The notes under the pieces are model-generated. The model did no database searches and had not been told where the DNA came from. It saw only the letters and a program-made list of their open reading frames with translations. Source: Castellaniella hirudinis_A (lineage in GTDB: Bacteria > Pseudomonadota > Gammaproteobacteria > Burkholderiales > Burkholderiaceae_B). From it: 64,000 bases of DNA. Of the stretch, positions 17,251 through 25,993 are shown in pieces (position 1 is the first letter of the stretch; every line of letters starts with the position of its first letter). Made by a program: the position numbers and the translations under genes. The DNA lies in assembly GCF_047468865.1 (NCBI RefSeq), contig NZ_JBLGTV010000002.1, positions 1 through 64,000 on the forward strand, given 5' to 3'.

Positions 17251-18066
17251 ATGAAGATCACACCACAAGTGGAAAAAATCACGTCTTCAAGTGCAACCCC
17301 GCTGCCTGGCACCGCACAGCCGGACGGCATGCCGGATGCCGGCCATGCGCCGGACGGCCCGGACAGCCGGCCTTCGGCCCCCGCCTATCAGCGCATCAAG
17401 GACTATGTGCGCGCACAAATCACACGCGGCATCTGGAAAGAGGGCAGTGTCATCCCCACCGAACTGGCCCTGTGCCGGCAATTTTCCGTATCGCGCATGA
17501 CCGTGCACCGCGCCCTGCGCGAACTGACCGCCGATCAGATCCTGCTGCGCTACCAGGGATCCGGCACCTATGTGGCGCCCGCCAAGATTCCATCCACCCT
17601 GATCGAAATCCGCAGCATCGCCCAGGACATCCACGAGCGCGGCCACCTGCACACCTGCCAAGTGCTGCGGCTGCGGCAAATCAAAGCGACGGCGGCGCAG
17701 GCGCGGCGTTTCCGGCTGCGAACCGGGGCGCCTTTGTTTCATTCCCTCATCGTCCATCACGAAAACAAGGTGCCCATCCAACTGGAAGACCGCGTGGTCG
17801 ACGCCGAGCGCGTGCCCGACTACCTGAACCAGGACTGGTCGCGGATCACGCCGAATGAATACCTGATGCGAATGGCCCCGTCCCCCACCGGGCTGTACAC
17901 CATCGAAGTCAAGCTGCCCACCGCCGACACCGCCGGGCCTTTGGACATCCCCCTGAACCAGCCCTGCCTGGTGCTGGATCGGGCCACGTTTTCCGGCGGG
18001 GCATTTACCTCGCAGGCAGTGATGTGGTATCCGGGAAACCGCTACAAGCTGGCGGGCCAGATTTAG
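17251..18066 (+). CDS. HutC-type GntR repressor, copy 2
   Basis: This 271-residue GntR/HutC regulator is a close paralogue of the protein at 11938-12669. The shared part runs from AYQRIKDYVRAQITRGIW to the C-terminus and includes the same recognition helix FSVSRMTVHRALREL and the same UTRA core. Differences cluster in the linker and the ligand domain (for example RLRQIKATAAQARRFRLRTG and LMRMAPSPTGLYT). It has a 45-residue Pro/Ser-rich N-terminal extension against about 18 in copy 1. It may answer to a different inducer while reading the same operators, or it may be a recent duplicate. It is convergent with the DUF2817 gene. The half-site GTCTATACTTTT at 17143-17154 lies upstream. Confidence 0.9.
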   Translation: MKITPQVEKITSSSATPLPGTAQPDGMPDAGHAPDGPDSRPSAPAYQRIKDYVRAQITRGIWKEGSVIPTELALCRQFSVSRMTVHRALRELTADQILLRYQGSGTYVAPAKIPSTLIEIRSIAQDIHERGHLHTCQVLRLRQIKATAAQARRFRLRTGAPLFHSLIVHHENKVPIQLEDRVVDAERVPDYLNQDWSRITPNEYLMRMAPSPTGLYTIEVKLPTADTAGPLDIPLNQPCLVLDRATFSGGAFTSQAVMWYPGNRYKLAGQI

Positions 18067-18115
18067 GCATCCGGCGCGGGCGCGGGCCTGGCGCCGGTGC
18101 GCCCGCGACGCGGCG

Positions 18116-19228
18116 TCACGCCCGCGCGGCCAAGGCGGCCAGCGCGCGATCCAGTATTTGGCGCGTGCGCACCCAGGTCAGCTCGCGCCAATCGCTGTCG
18201 TCAGGGTAGAAAAATTCCAGGATTTCCGCCTTGATGCGGTGGAAATCAGGCCCGTCGAAGTGTTGCTGCAAGTGCAGAAAATGATCGTCCAGCATGGACT
18301 GGTGGCCGCGCGTCGCCCCATCGTAGGTGCCGCATTCCACCACCAACTGGGCGAACCGCACACCCGCCATCATATCGACCATCGCCTGCGAGGTATAGCC
18401 AGTGACCTCGGCGGAAATATCCGTATCCGTCACCTGGCCGGGGCGCGTCAGGATGGAATACAGCCAGGGCCCATAGAGCCGCTGCAGATCCTGCATCCCG
18501 GGATAGTCATGTTCCGCAATCGCCATCAGCATGGGATGGCCATACGGCCCCGCGCCGGTGTGCAAATCCAGACTGATCGCATCGCTGGCGTGGGGCAGGA
18601 ATCGGCCCACAATCTCGCGCAGAGTACGATTTGACCAGGCGGCGCGGCTGCCGCCATAGAACAAGCCGTCTGGATGTGCATACTGCCCTGCTTCGAGCTT
18701 GCTTTTCAAGGCGACGCGCCCCAGCCGCTGCTGGATTTGCAGCCACTCCCGCTGCGTTTTCTGCCGTCCCTGCGGGGACGCCCGCTCTACCGTAAACAGC
18801 GGATGGATTTCCTCGTAGGCCTGGTTGACGGGCACAGGCTGGCTGAAATCCAGATAATTTCTGTTCAGGTCGATATTGTCTTCGTTGACACGTCTTTTCC
18901 AGGCAGTCCCCCAGGGGTTGATCAGATGCACCATCAAGACGCCGACGGCCTCATCCATGCCGCGCTGCGCCAGCTGCCGCAGATAAAGCGCCTGGCATAC
19001 CGAGCCATAGTAGCCTTCGACCCCGTGCGTCCCCGACACCACCAGCAGCCACTTTTTGGCATCGGCCCGGCCCAGCCGGGCCACGTCGGTGAACAGGGGC
19101 TCGTCTTGCAAGCCCCGCAGCGGATGCGCATACTCGAATAATTGGGCCCCGGCCTGTGCGGCTGCTTCAAGAAAATGGGTGCGGAGATCCGCATAAGTGT
19201 CCAGGCGAGGAACAGCGGCGATGGTCAT
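18116..19228 (-). CDS. DUF2817 / M14-like zinc metallopeptidase
   Basis: This 370-residue protein matches the DUF2817 family, related to M14 carboxypeptidases and deacylases. Likely zinc ligands are in VVSGTHGVEGYYGS (His-x-x-Glu) and ISLDLHTGAGPYGHPML (His). NEDNIDLNRNYLDF contains the substrate-carboxylate Asn-Arg of M14 enzymes. No signal peptide is seen, so it is probably cytoplasmic. It could free histidine or a related amino acid from an N-acyl or dipeptide form; this is inference from family and neighbourhood. It is divergent from the importer operon, with a hut-type operator between them that could control both. Confidence 0.82.
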   Translation of the reverse strand: MTIAAVPRLDTYADLRTHFLEAAAQAGAQLFEYAHPLRGLQDEPLFTDVARLGRADAKKWLLVVSGTHGVEGYYGSVCQALYLRQLAQRGMDEAVGVLMVHLINPWGTAWKRRVNEDNIDLNRNYLDFSQPVPVNQAYEEIHPLFTVERASPQGRQKTQREWLQIQQRLGRVALKSKLEAGQYAHPDGLFYGGSRAAWSNRTLREIVGRFLPHASDAISLDLHTGAGPYGHPMLMAIAEHDYPGMQDLQRLYGPWLYSILTRPGQVTDTDISAEVTGYTSQAMVDMMAGVRFAQLVVECGTYDGATRGHQSMLDDHFLHLQQHFDGPDFHRIKAEILEFFYPDDSDWRELTWVRTRQILDRALAALAARA

Positions 19229-19306
19229 GAGGGTTTCCTGATAGAGAACGAAATGTATATAAATTTCACCGCCAAGCGATGATTTGCAAAATTAGGGAAA
19301 ACGTTA

Positions 19307-19342
19307 ATGTCTATACAACTTACGCATTGCTAAGATGAAATC
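19307..19342 (+). promoter_or_regulatory. promoter module with HutC-type operator before the importer operon
   Basis: ATGTCTATACAA (19307-19318) is one mismatch from the hut palindrome and is followed by CTT, then by TAAGATGAAATC (TAAGAT at 19331-19336 as -10). The element before the oxygenase gene has the same parts, but with 4 instead of 9 nt between ACAACTT and TAAGAT. The importer ATG lies 54 bp after the operator. Confidence 0.6.
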
Positions 19343-19372
19343 CCTTCCAGCCTATTCCTATTGGTGATATTC

Positions 19373-20149
19373 ATGAACCGACTCCTCAAAAAGGCGGCCT
19401 TGATCGCGACGGCCTTTTGCGTTTCCAGTACCGCCTTGGCGGCCGACGTCATCCGTTTGGGGGTGGATCCGACCTTCCCCCCCTACGAAAGCATCGACGC
19501 CAAAGGCGACATGCAAGGGGTGGACATTGACCTCGGCAACGCCATTTGCGCCGAAATGAAAGTGGAATGCAAATGGGTGCGCATCAATTTCGACGGCGCC
19601 ATCCCCGCGCTCAATGCCCGCAAAATCGACGCCATCCTGTCGGCCCTGACCATCACCAAAGAACGCGCCAAGCAAGTCTTGTTTTCCACCACCCTGTATA
19701 ACTCGCCGTCGCGCATGATGGTCGACAAATCCCAGGATCTCGACACCACCCTGGAAGCCGTCAAAGGCAAAACCATCGGCGTGGCCCAAGGCACCTCGCA
19801 AGCGGCCTACGCCAACAAACACTGGAAAGGCAAAGGGGTCAACCTGGTCATGTACCAAAACGAAGAAAAATCCCAGCAAGACCTGGTACTGGGACGCGTG
19901 GACGCCTTGCTGTCCGACAGCGCGGCATCCCTGTTCTTCCTGGAAACCCCCCAGGGGTCGAAATTCCATATGTCCGGCAGCAGCGTCGTCGACCCGGAGG
20001 TCTTTGGCAATGGGGTGGCCATGGGCCTGCGCTTGAACGACACCGAACTGCAGACCCGCATCGACACCGCCATCAACACACTGAAAAAAACCGGCGAATA
20101 CCAAAAAATCATCGAAAAATACAAGCAATACGGTCTTGAACCCGTCTGA
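19373..20149 (+). CDS. polar amino acid ABC transporter, periplasmic binding protein
   Basis: This is a family 3 solute-binding protein of the histidine/lysine/arginine/ornithine class, 258 residues. A Sec signal peptide (MNRLLKKAALIATAFC...ALA, cleavage near residue 23) precedes VIRLGVDPTFPPYESIDAKG, the start of the first lobe. Later GVDIDLGNAICAEMK, ALTITKERAKQVLFS and YQKIIEKYKQYG are typical. The ATG at 19373 has GGTGA upstream; a TTG four codons earlier is less likely. It feeds the permeases and ATPase encoded downstream. Histidine or a related imidazole compound is the natural guess, given the hut operator and hutUH further along. Confidence 0.9.
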   Translation: MNRLLKKAALIATAFCVSSTALAADVIRLGVDPTFPPYESIDAKGDMQGVDIDLGNAICAEMKVECKWVRINFDGAIPALNARKIDAILSALTITKERAKQVLFSTTLYNSPSRMMVDKSQDLDTTLEAVKGKTIGVAQGTSQAAYANKHWKGKGVNLVMYQNEEKSQQDLVLGRVDALLSDSAASLFFLETPQGSKFHMSGSSVVDPEVFGNGVAMGLRLNDTELQTRIDTAINTLKKTGEYQKIIEKYKQYGLEPV

Positions 20150-20170
20150 TCGCGGCGACGCCCTTCATGC

Positions 20171-20198
20171 GGCCGGCACCCCGCAAGCGGTGCCGGCC
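20171..20198 (+). other. stable intercistronic hairpin after the binding-protein gene
   Basis: There is a perfect 10-bp GC stem, GGCCGGCACC (20171-20180) with GGTGCCGGCC (20189-20198), and an 8-nt loop. No T-run follows, so it is not an ordinary terminator. Hairpins in this position in binding-protein operons protect the upstream mRNA and allow the binding protein to be made in excess over the permease. Confidence 0.6.
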
Positions 20199-20249
20199 CA
20201 GGCTCCCGCAGTCTTCGCCTCTTGAGCATCCCCGGAGAAACGCCTCATC

Positions 20250-20936
20250 ATGTTTTATGGCTACGGCGCAAACATTCTGCAAGGCACCACGCTGACCTTC
20301 GGCCTGCTGGTCGTCACCACGGCGCTGTCGCTGATGATCGGCATCCTGGGGGCAGTCTGCAAGCTCTCCCGCCTGGCCGCCTTGCGCGGGCTGGCCACGC
20401 TCTACACCACCGCCATCCGCGCCGTCCCCGACTTGGTTCTGATGCTGCTGATTTTCTTCAATCTGCAAATCATGCTGAACGCGATCTGCGACGCCCTGGG
20501 GCTTGCGCTGATTGAAATCGACGCCTTCTCCGCCGGCGTCGTCACCCTGTCGTTCATCTACGGCGCCTACATGACCGAAACCTTTCGCGGAGCGATCCGC
20601 GCCGTGCCGCGCGGCCAGCTGGAAGCCGCCCGCTCCACGGGCATGTCCGGCCCGCAGATTTTCAGGATGGTGACTTTCCCGCAGATGATGCGTCACGCCC
20701 TGCCCGGCCTGAACAACAATATCCAGGTCATCATCAAAGCAACGGCACTGGTGTCCATCATTGGCCTGACCGACCTGATCAGCATCACGCAGCAAGCCGG
20801 CCAGGCCACCCAAAAAAACTTTTTCTTCTCTCTGCTGGCGGCCGCCATCTACCTGATCTTTACCACCGTCACCCTATATATTCTTTCCCACCTGGATCGA
20901 AAATTCAGCCGCGGCGTGCGCGAGGGGCGCATATGA
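20250..20936 (+). CDS. polar amino acid ABC transporter permease (HisQ-like)
   Basis: This is an inner membrane permease of the His/Glu/Gln/Arg/opine family, 228 residues with about five hydrophobic segments. The cytoplasmic EAA loop is visible as AVPRGQLEAARSTGMSGPQIF, which docks on the ATPase. The N-terminal MFYGYGANILQGTTLTFGLL is typical of HisQ-type subunits. It lies 100 bp after the binding-protein gene, with a stable hairpin between them, and overlaps the next permease gene by 4 nt (ATGA). Confidence 0.9.
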   Translation: MFYGYGANILQGTTLTFGLLVVTTALSLMIGILGAVCKLSRLAALRGLATLYTTAIRAVPDLVLMLLIFFNLQIMLNAICDALGLALIEIDAFSAGVVTLSFIYGAYMTETFRGAIRAVPRGQLEAARSTGMSGPQIFRMVTFPQMMRHALPGLNNNIQVIIKATALVSIIGLTDLISITQQAGQATQKNFFFSLLAAAIYLIFTTVTLYILSHLDRKFSRGVREGRI

Positions 20937-21649
20937 TCGACATCTTCGAAGAATACTGGATGCAGTATCTGGGCATCGGCCAGGGCAACATCTCCGGCGC
21001 CGTCATGACCCTATGGCTGCTGGTGCTGTCGTTTTCGATCGGCCTGGCGGCCTCCATCCCTTTGGCCATTCTGCGCACCTGCCGCCACGCATGGCTCAGG
21101 AATCTGACCTGGGTGTATACCTACGTCGTTCGCGGCACGCCGCTGTACGTGCAGTTGTTGATCATCTATACCGGGATTTTCGGCCTGGAATTCGTGCGGG
21201 GCACACCGCTGCTGGCCAACTTCTTTCGCAGCGGCTTCAATTGCGCGGTGCTGGCGTTCTGCATCAACGAATGCGCCTACGTCACGGAAATCCTCGCGGG
21301 CGCGATCCGCGCACTGCCCTACGGCGAATCCGAGGCTGCACGCGCATTCGGCTTCTCCAGGTGGCATACGTACACAAAAATCATCCTGCCCGCCGCCATG
21401 AAGCGCGCATTGCCCTACTACAGCAACGAAATCATCCTGTTGTTGCACAGCACCTCCATCGCCTTCACCGCCACCGTGCCGGAAATCCTGAAAGTGGCGC
21501 GCGACGTCAACAGCGCCACCTACGCGCCCTTTTCCGCATTCGGCATCGCCGCCCTCATTTATGCACTCATCGCTTTCACGCTGGTGGCCGGATTCAGACA
21601 CCTGGAAAGGCGCTGCCTGGCTTTTATTCCGCCCGGATCGATTTCCTGA
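20933..21649 (+). CDS. polar amino acid ABC transporter permease (HisM-like)
   Basis: This is the second permease of the same importer, 238 residues. The EAA loop reads ALPYGESEAARAFGFSRWHTY. YTYVVRGTPLYVQLLIIYTG near residue 60-80 is typical of HisM/ArtM subunits. It would form a heterodimer with the HisQ-like protein. The start overlaps the previous stop by 4 nt and the ATPase gene follows after 53 bp. Confidence 0.9.
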   Translation: MIDIFEEYWMQYLGIGQGNISGAVMTLWLLVLSFSIGLAASIPLAILRTCRHAWLRNLTWVYTYVVRGTPLYVQLLIIYTGIFGLEFVRGTPLLANFFRSGFNCAVLAFCINECAYVTEILAGAIRALPYGESEAARAFGFSRWHTYTKIILPAAMKRALPYYSNEIILLLHSTSIAFTATVPEILKVARDVNSATYAPFSAFGIAALIYALIAFTLVAGFRHLERRCLAFIPPGSIS

Positions 21650-21702
21650 CCGCGATCATGCTGTGCCAGCCTCCCCCCACCGATACAGAGACAGAGTCCC
21701 CC

Positions 21703-22482
21703 ATGAACCTGAAGGTAGAAAATCTATACAAAAACTACGGTGACCACGAAGTCCTGAAAGGGGTTTCCCTGCAAGCCAACCGGGGCGACGTCATCAGCAT
21801 CATCGGTGCCAGCGGGTCGGGGAAAAGCACCTTTTTGCGTTGCATCAATTTTCTCGAATCGCCTACCGCCGGGCGCATCTTCGTCAAGGGGGAAGAACTG
21901 AAGACCAGGCTGGACAAGAAAAACCGCCAACTGGTGCCCGCCGATCGACAGCAGCTGCGGCGCATCAATACCATGCTGGCCATGGTGTTCCAGCATTTCA
22001 ACCTCTGGACGCACATGACGGTATTGGAAAACATCATCGCCGCGCCCATCCACGTTCAGGGGGTGGCCAAGGCCGAAGCCATCGATCGGGCCGAACGCTA
22101 TCTGAAAAAAGTGGGCCTGGGCCACGAACACGCCAAAAAATACCCGGCCTTTCTCTCGGGCGGGCAGCAGCAGCGCGTCGCCATCGCCCGCGCCCTGGCA
22201 CTGGAACCCGAGGTCTTGCTGTTCGACGAACCCACTTCCGCCCTGGACCCCGAACTGGTGGGCGAGGTACTGCGCGTCATGCAAGCCCTGGCCGAGGAGG
22301 GCCGCACCATGGTCGTCGTCACCCACGAGATGGCGTTCGCCCGCGATGTCTCCAGCCATGTCATGTTTCTGCACGAAGGCCGGGTCGAAGAAGAAGGCAA
22401 TCCCCGGGATGTGCTGGATCAGCCGAGCAGCGCCCGGCTGATCCAGTTCCTGTCGGCCGGCAGGACGGCCAGCCTGGCTTGA
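21703..22482 (+). CDS. polar amino acid ABC transporter ATP-binding protein (HisP-like)
   Basis: This is the cytoplasmic ATPase of the importer, 259 residues, starting at the ATG at 21703 (MNLKVENLYKNYGDHEVLKG). It has Walker A GASGSGKST, Q-loop VFQHFNLWTHMTV, signature LSGGQQQRVAIARAL, Walker B EVLLFDEPTSALDP and the switch His in VVVTHEMAFAR. Longer upstream frames are shadows of the permease gene. It ends about 60 bp before the operator of hutU, so the importer and hutUH are adjacent but probably separate transcripts. Confidence 0.93.
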   Translation: MNLKVENLYKNYGDHEVLKGVSLQANRGDVISIIGASGSGKSTFLRCINFLESPTAGRIFVKGEELKTRLDKKNRQLVPADRQQLRRINTMLAMVFQHFNLWTHMTVLENIIAAPIHVQGVAKAEAIDRAERYLKKVGLGHEHAKKYPAFLSGGQQQRVAIARALALEPEVLLFDEPTSALDPELVGEVLRVMQALAEEGRTMVVVTHEMAFARDVSSHVMFLHEGRVEEEGNPRDVLDQPSSARLIQFLSAGRTASLA

Positions 22483-22544
22483 CCATCGCCCGCGCGGGAG
22501 GGCCTCCCGCCCCCGATCCCAAGGTCTTTATTTTTTCACGCTTG

Positions 22545-22556
22545 TTGTATATACAA
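22545..22556. promoter_or_regulatory. HutC operator before hutU
   Basis: TTGTATATACAA is a perfect 12-bp palindrome 86 bp before the hutU ATG, in an otherwise GC-rich gap. From memory, HutC sites in Pseudomonas have the related form CTTGTATGTACAAG. This is the best match in the window and anchors the consensus. Confidence 0.75.
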
Positions 22557-22641
22557 TAGATCATTTTCCAGCCTGTTCCCTTGAACAGACACATTGCTTA
22601 CCCACCCGATTCCGTCAAATCCACGCACACAGGAGCCCGCC

Positions 22642-24357
22642 ATGAGCACATCGCCCCACGCCAATGACCCACGCTACGACGCCAGCCGCGACATCCACGC
22701 CCCCACCGGCAGCCAGCTGCATTGCCGCAACTGGACGATCGAAGCCGCCTACCGCATGATTCAGAACAACCTGGATCCCGCCGTGGCGGAGAACCCCAAG
22801 CACCTGGTGGTCTATGGCGGCATCGGCCGGGCGGCGCGCAATTGGGCCTGCTTCGATGCCATCCTGGACAGCCTGCGCAAGCTGGAAGAAGACGAAACCC
22901 TGCTGGTGCAGTCCGGCAAGCCCGTGGGCGTCTTCAAGACCCACCCGGACGCCCCGCGCGTGCTGCTGGCCAACTCCAACCTGGTGCCCAAGTGGGCCAC
23001 CTGGGAAAAATTCAATGAACTCGACCAGGCGGGCCTGTTCATGTATGGCCAGATGACCGCCGGCAGCTGGATCTACATCGGCAGCCAGGGCATTGTGCAA
23101 GGCACCTACGAAACCTTTGTCGAAGCGGGCCGCCAGCATTTCGGCGGGTCGTATACGGGCCGCTGGATCGTGACGGCGGGCCTGGGCGGCATGGGCGGGG
23201 CGCAGCCCCTGGCCGCCAGCTTCGCCGGGGCCTGCTCTCTGAACATCGAATGCCAGCAATCGCACATTGATTTTCGCCTGCGCACGCGCTACCTGGACAA
23301 GCAGGCGCGCGACCTGGACGAGGCCCTGGCCCTGATCGCCGAACACACCGCCCGCCGGGAAGCCGTGTCCATCGGCCTGCTGGGCAATGCCGCCGACCTC
23401 CTGCCGGAAATCGCCCGCCGCGCCCAGACCGGCGGCCCGCGCCCGGATCTGGTCACCGACCAGACCTCGGCGCACGACCTGATCCACGGCTACCTGCCCT
23501 CGGGCTGGACGGTAGAGCAATGGCAGGCCGCCCAAGCCGACCCGGCGCAGCACAGCCGCCTGCGGGCCGAGGCCGCGCAATCCTGCGCCCGCCACGTGCA
23601 GGCCATGCTGGATCTGCACGCCCTGGGCATCCCCACGGTGGACTACGGCAACAACATCCGCCAGGTGGCCTATGACGAAGGCATCCGCAACGCATTCGAC
23701 TTCCCCGGCTTCGTGCCCGCCTATATCCGCCCGCTGTTTTGCGAAGGCAAGGGGCCGTTCCGCTGGGTGGCGCTGTCGGGCGACCCGGAAGACATCTACG
23801 CCACCGACCGCAAGCTGAAGGAACTGTTCCCGGACAACCACCACATGATCCAGTGGCTGGACATGGCGCGCGAACGCATCGATTTCCAGGGGCTACCGGC
23901 GCGCATCTGCTGGCTGGGCCTGGGCGAACGCCACCGCGCCGGGCTAGCCTTCAACGAGATGGTGCGCACGGGCGAACTGAAAGCCCCCATCGTGATCGGC
24001 CGCGACCACCTGGACACGGGCTCGGTGGCCAGCCCCAACCGCGAAACCGAAGCCATGCGCGACGGCACGGACGCGGTGTCCGACTGGCCCTTGCTGAACG
24101 CCCTGCTGAACACGGCGGGCGGGGCCAGCTGGGTATCGCTGCACCACGGCGGCGGCGTGGGCATGGGCTACAGCCAGCACGCCGGCATGGTGATCGTGGC
24201 CGACGGCACAGACGCCGCCGCCCGCCGGCTGGAGCGTGTACTGATCAACGACTGCGGCAGCGGCGTGATGCGCCACGCCGACGCGGGCTACCCGCTGGCC
24301 ATCGAAACCGCCCGATCCTTCGGGCTGAAGCTGCCCATGCTGGGGGCCGGCGACTGA
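22642..24357 (+). CDS. hutU: urocanate hydratase
   Basis: Urocanase converts urocanate to 4-imidazolone-5-propionate using NAD+ as a bound electrophile. The start at 22642 (571 residues, MSTSPHANDPRYDASRDIHA) has AGGAG 7 nt upstream; an earlier in-frame start at 22594 is not needed. Family blocks include NNLDPAVAENPKHLVVYGGI, GGMGGAQPLAASFAGA (NAD binding), VDYGNNIRQVAYDEG, RPLFCEGKGPFRWVALSG and SWVSLHHGGGVGMGYSQHAG. The length is normal. HutH follows 74 bp downstream on the same strand. Confidence 0.97.
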   Translation: MSTSPHANDPRYDASRDIHAPTGSQLHCRNWTIEAAYRMIQNNLDPAVAENPKHLVVYGGIGRAARNWACFDAILDSLRKLEEDETLLVQSGKPVGVFKTHPDAPRVLLANSNLVPKWATWEKFNELDQAGLFMYGQMTAGSWIYIGSQGIVQGTYETFVEAGRQHFGGSYTGRWIVTAGLGGMGGAQPLAASFAGACSLNIECQQSHIDFRLRTRYLDKQARDLDEALALIAEHTARREAVSIGLLGNAADLLPEIARRAQTGGPRPDLVTDQTSAHDLIHGYLPSGWTVEQWQAAQADPAQHSRLRAEAAQSCARHVQAMLDLHALGIPTVDYGNNIRQVAYDEGIRNAFDFPGFVPAYIRPLFCEGKGPFRWVALSGDPEDIYATDRKLKELFPDNHHMIQWLDMARERIDFQGLPARICWLGLGERHRAGLAFNEMVRTGELKAPIVIGRDHLDTGSVASPNRETEAMRDGTDAVSDWPLLNALLNTAGGASWVSLHHGGGVGMGYSQHAGMVIVADGTDAAARRLERVLINDCGSGVMRHADAGYPLAIETARSFGLKLPMLGAGD

Positions 24358-24431
24358 TTTTTGCCATCGACACGGCGGCTGCGGGACACCTGCCTCAGCC
24401 GTCCTTTTTGAGTAGACCAGCGAGACACATC

Positions 24432-25949
24432 ATGAGCAATTCACTGACACTGACACCGGGCACCTTGACTTTGGACGACCTGCGGCAAATCTGGCAAGGC
24501 GGCGTCCAGCTGTCCCTGCCCGATCAGGCCATCCAGGACATGGACGCCTCCGCCGCCATCGTCCAGGCCATCATCGACCGGGGCGACCCGGCCTATGGCA
24601 TCAATACGGGCTTTGGCAAGCTGGCCCAGACCCGCATCCCCGACGACCAGCTGGAAACCCTGCAGCGCAACCTGATCCTGTCGCATTCCGTCGGCGTCGG
24701 CCAGCCGCTGGACGCGCGCGTCGTGCGCCTGCTGATGGCCATGAAGATCGCCAGCCTGGCACGCGGCTACTCGGGTATCCGCTCGCACGTCGTGCAGACG
24801 CTGCTGCGGATTTTCAATGCGGGCCTGATCCCGCACATCCCCGAAAAAGGCTCGGTCGGCGCTTCGGGCGACCTGGCCCCCTTGTCGCACATGACGCTGG
24901 CGCTGTTCGGCGAAGGGCTGATCGGCCGCGATGGCCAGTGGCTGCCCGCCGACCAGGCCCTGGCGCAAGCCGGCATCGCGCCCATCCAGTTGGCGGCAAA
25001 AGAAGGGCTGGCCCTGATCAACGGCACCCAGGTGTCCACGGCACTCGCTTTGCATGGCCTGTTCCTGGCCGAACACCTGTTCGACAGCGCCGTGCTGGCC
25101 GGGGCACTGAGTGTGGATGCGGCCAAAGGCAGCGATGCGCCGTTCGACCCCCGCGTGCATGAAATTCGCGGTCAGCCGGGCCAGATCAAGGTGGCTGAAC
25201 GCTACCGGGCCCTGCTGGCGGGCAGCGCCATCCGCCAATCGCACCTGGTGTCGGACAACAAGGTGCAAGACCCCTACAGCCTGCGCTGCCAGCCCCAGGT
25301 CATGGGGGCCATCCACGACCTGATGCGGCAAGCGGCCGGCACGCTGCTGACCGAAGCCAACGCCGTCACGGACAATCCGCTGGTCTTCGCCGGGCGCGAC
25401 GGTCAGCCGGGCCAAGTGATTTCCGGCGGCAATTTCCACGCCGAACCCGTGGCCTTCGCCGCCGATACGCTGGCACTGGCCATTGCGGAAATCGGCGGCC
25501 TGGCCGAACGCCGGGTGGCCTTGCTGATCGACGCCAGCATCTCGGGCCTGCCGCCTTTTCTGGTGCCCGAGCCGGGCCTGAACTCGGGCTTCATGATCGC
25601 CCATGTAACGGCGGCGGCGCTGGCCTCGGAAAACAAGTCGCTGGCGCACCCCGGCAGCGTGGACAGTCTGCCCACTTCGGCCAACCAGGAAGACCACGTC
25701 AGCATGGCGACGTTTTCCGCCCGCCGGCTGACCGACATGGCACGCAACACGGCGCACATCGTGGGCATCGAACTGCTGTGCGCGGCGCAGGGGATCGACT
25801 TCCACGCGCCGCTGAAAACCTCCGAGCCATTGCAAAAGCTGCATGCCTTGATTCGCGCCGATGTCCCGTTCTATGACAAGGATCGGCTGCTGGCCCCGGA
25901 TCTGGACATCGTGGGACAGCGGGTGCTGGCGGGGGCTTATCGGGTTTGA
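24432..25949 (+). CDS. hutH: histidine ammonia-lyase
   Basis: Histidase removes ammonia from L-histidine to give urocanate, which is also the likely HutC inducer. The protein has 505 residues. The MIO cofactor triad Ala-Ser-Gly is at residues 144-146 in GSVGASGDLAPLSHM. Other landmarks are YGINTGFGKLAQTRIP, the NxDNPLVF-type block (EANAVTDNPLVF), GGNFHAEPVAFAAD and SLPTSANQEDHVSM. It starts at the ATG at 24432; the longer upstream frame is a shadow of hutU. It faces hutI convergently, with 44 bp between them. Confidence 0.97.
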   Translation: MSNSLTLTPGTLTLDDLRQIWQGGVQLSLPDQAIQDMDASAAIVQAIIDRGDPAYGINTGFGKLAQTRIPDDQLETLQRNLILSHSVGVGQPLDARVVRLLMAMKIASLARGYSGIRSHVVQTLLRIFNAGLIPHIPEKGSVGASGDLAPLSHMTLALFGEGLIGRDGQWLPADQALAQAGIAPIQLAAKEGLALINGTQVSTALALHGLFLAEHLFDSAVLAGALSVDAAKGSDAPFDPRVHEIRGQPGQIKVAERYRALLAGSAIRQSHLVSDNKVQDPYSLRCQPQVMGAIHDLMRQAAGTLLTEANAVTDNPLVFAGRDGQPGQVISGGNFHAEPVAFAADTLALAIAEIGGLAERRVALLIDASISGLPPFLVPEPGLNSGFMIAHVTAAALASENKSLAHPGSVDSLPTSANQEDHVSMATFSARRLTDMARNTAHIVGIELLCAAQGIDFHAPLKTSEPLQKLHALIRADVPFYDKDRLLAPDLDIVGQRVLAGAYRV

Positions 25950-25993
25950 CGCGCCGGTGAAGCAATGAGGCGGCGGATGACGGCGAGATCGGG

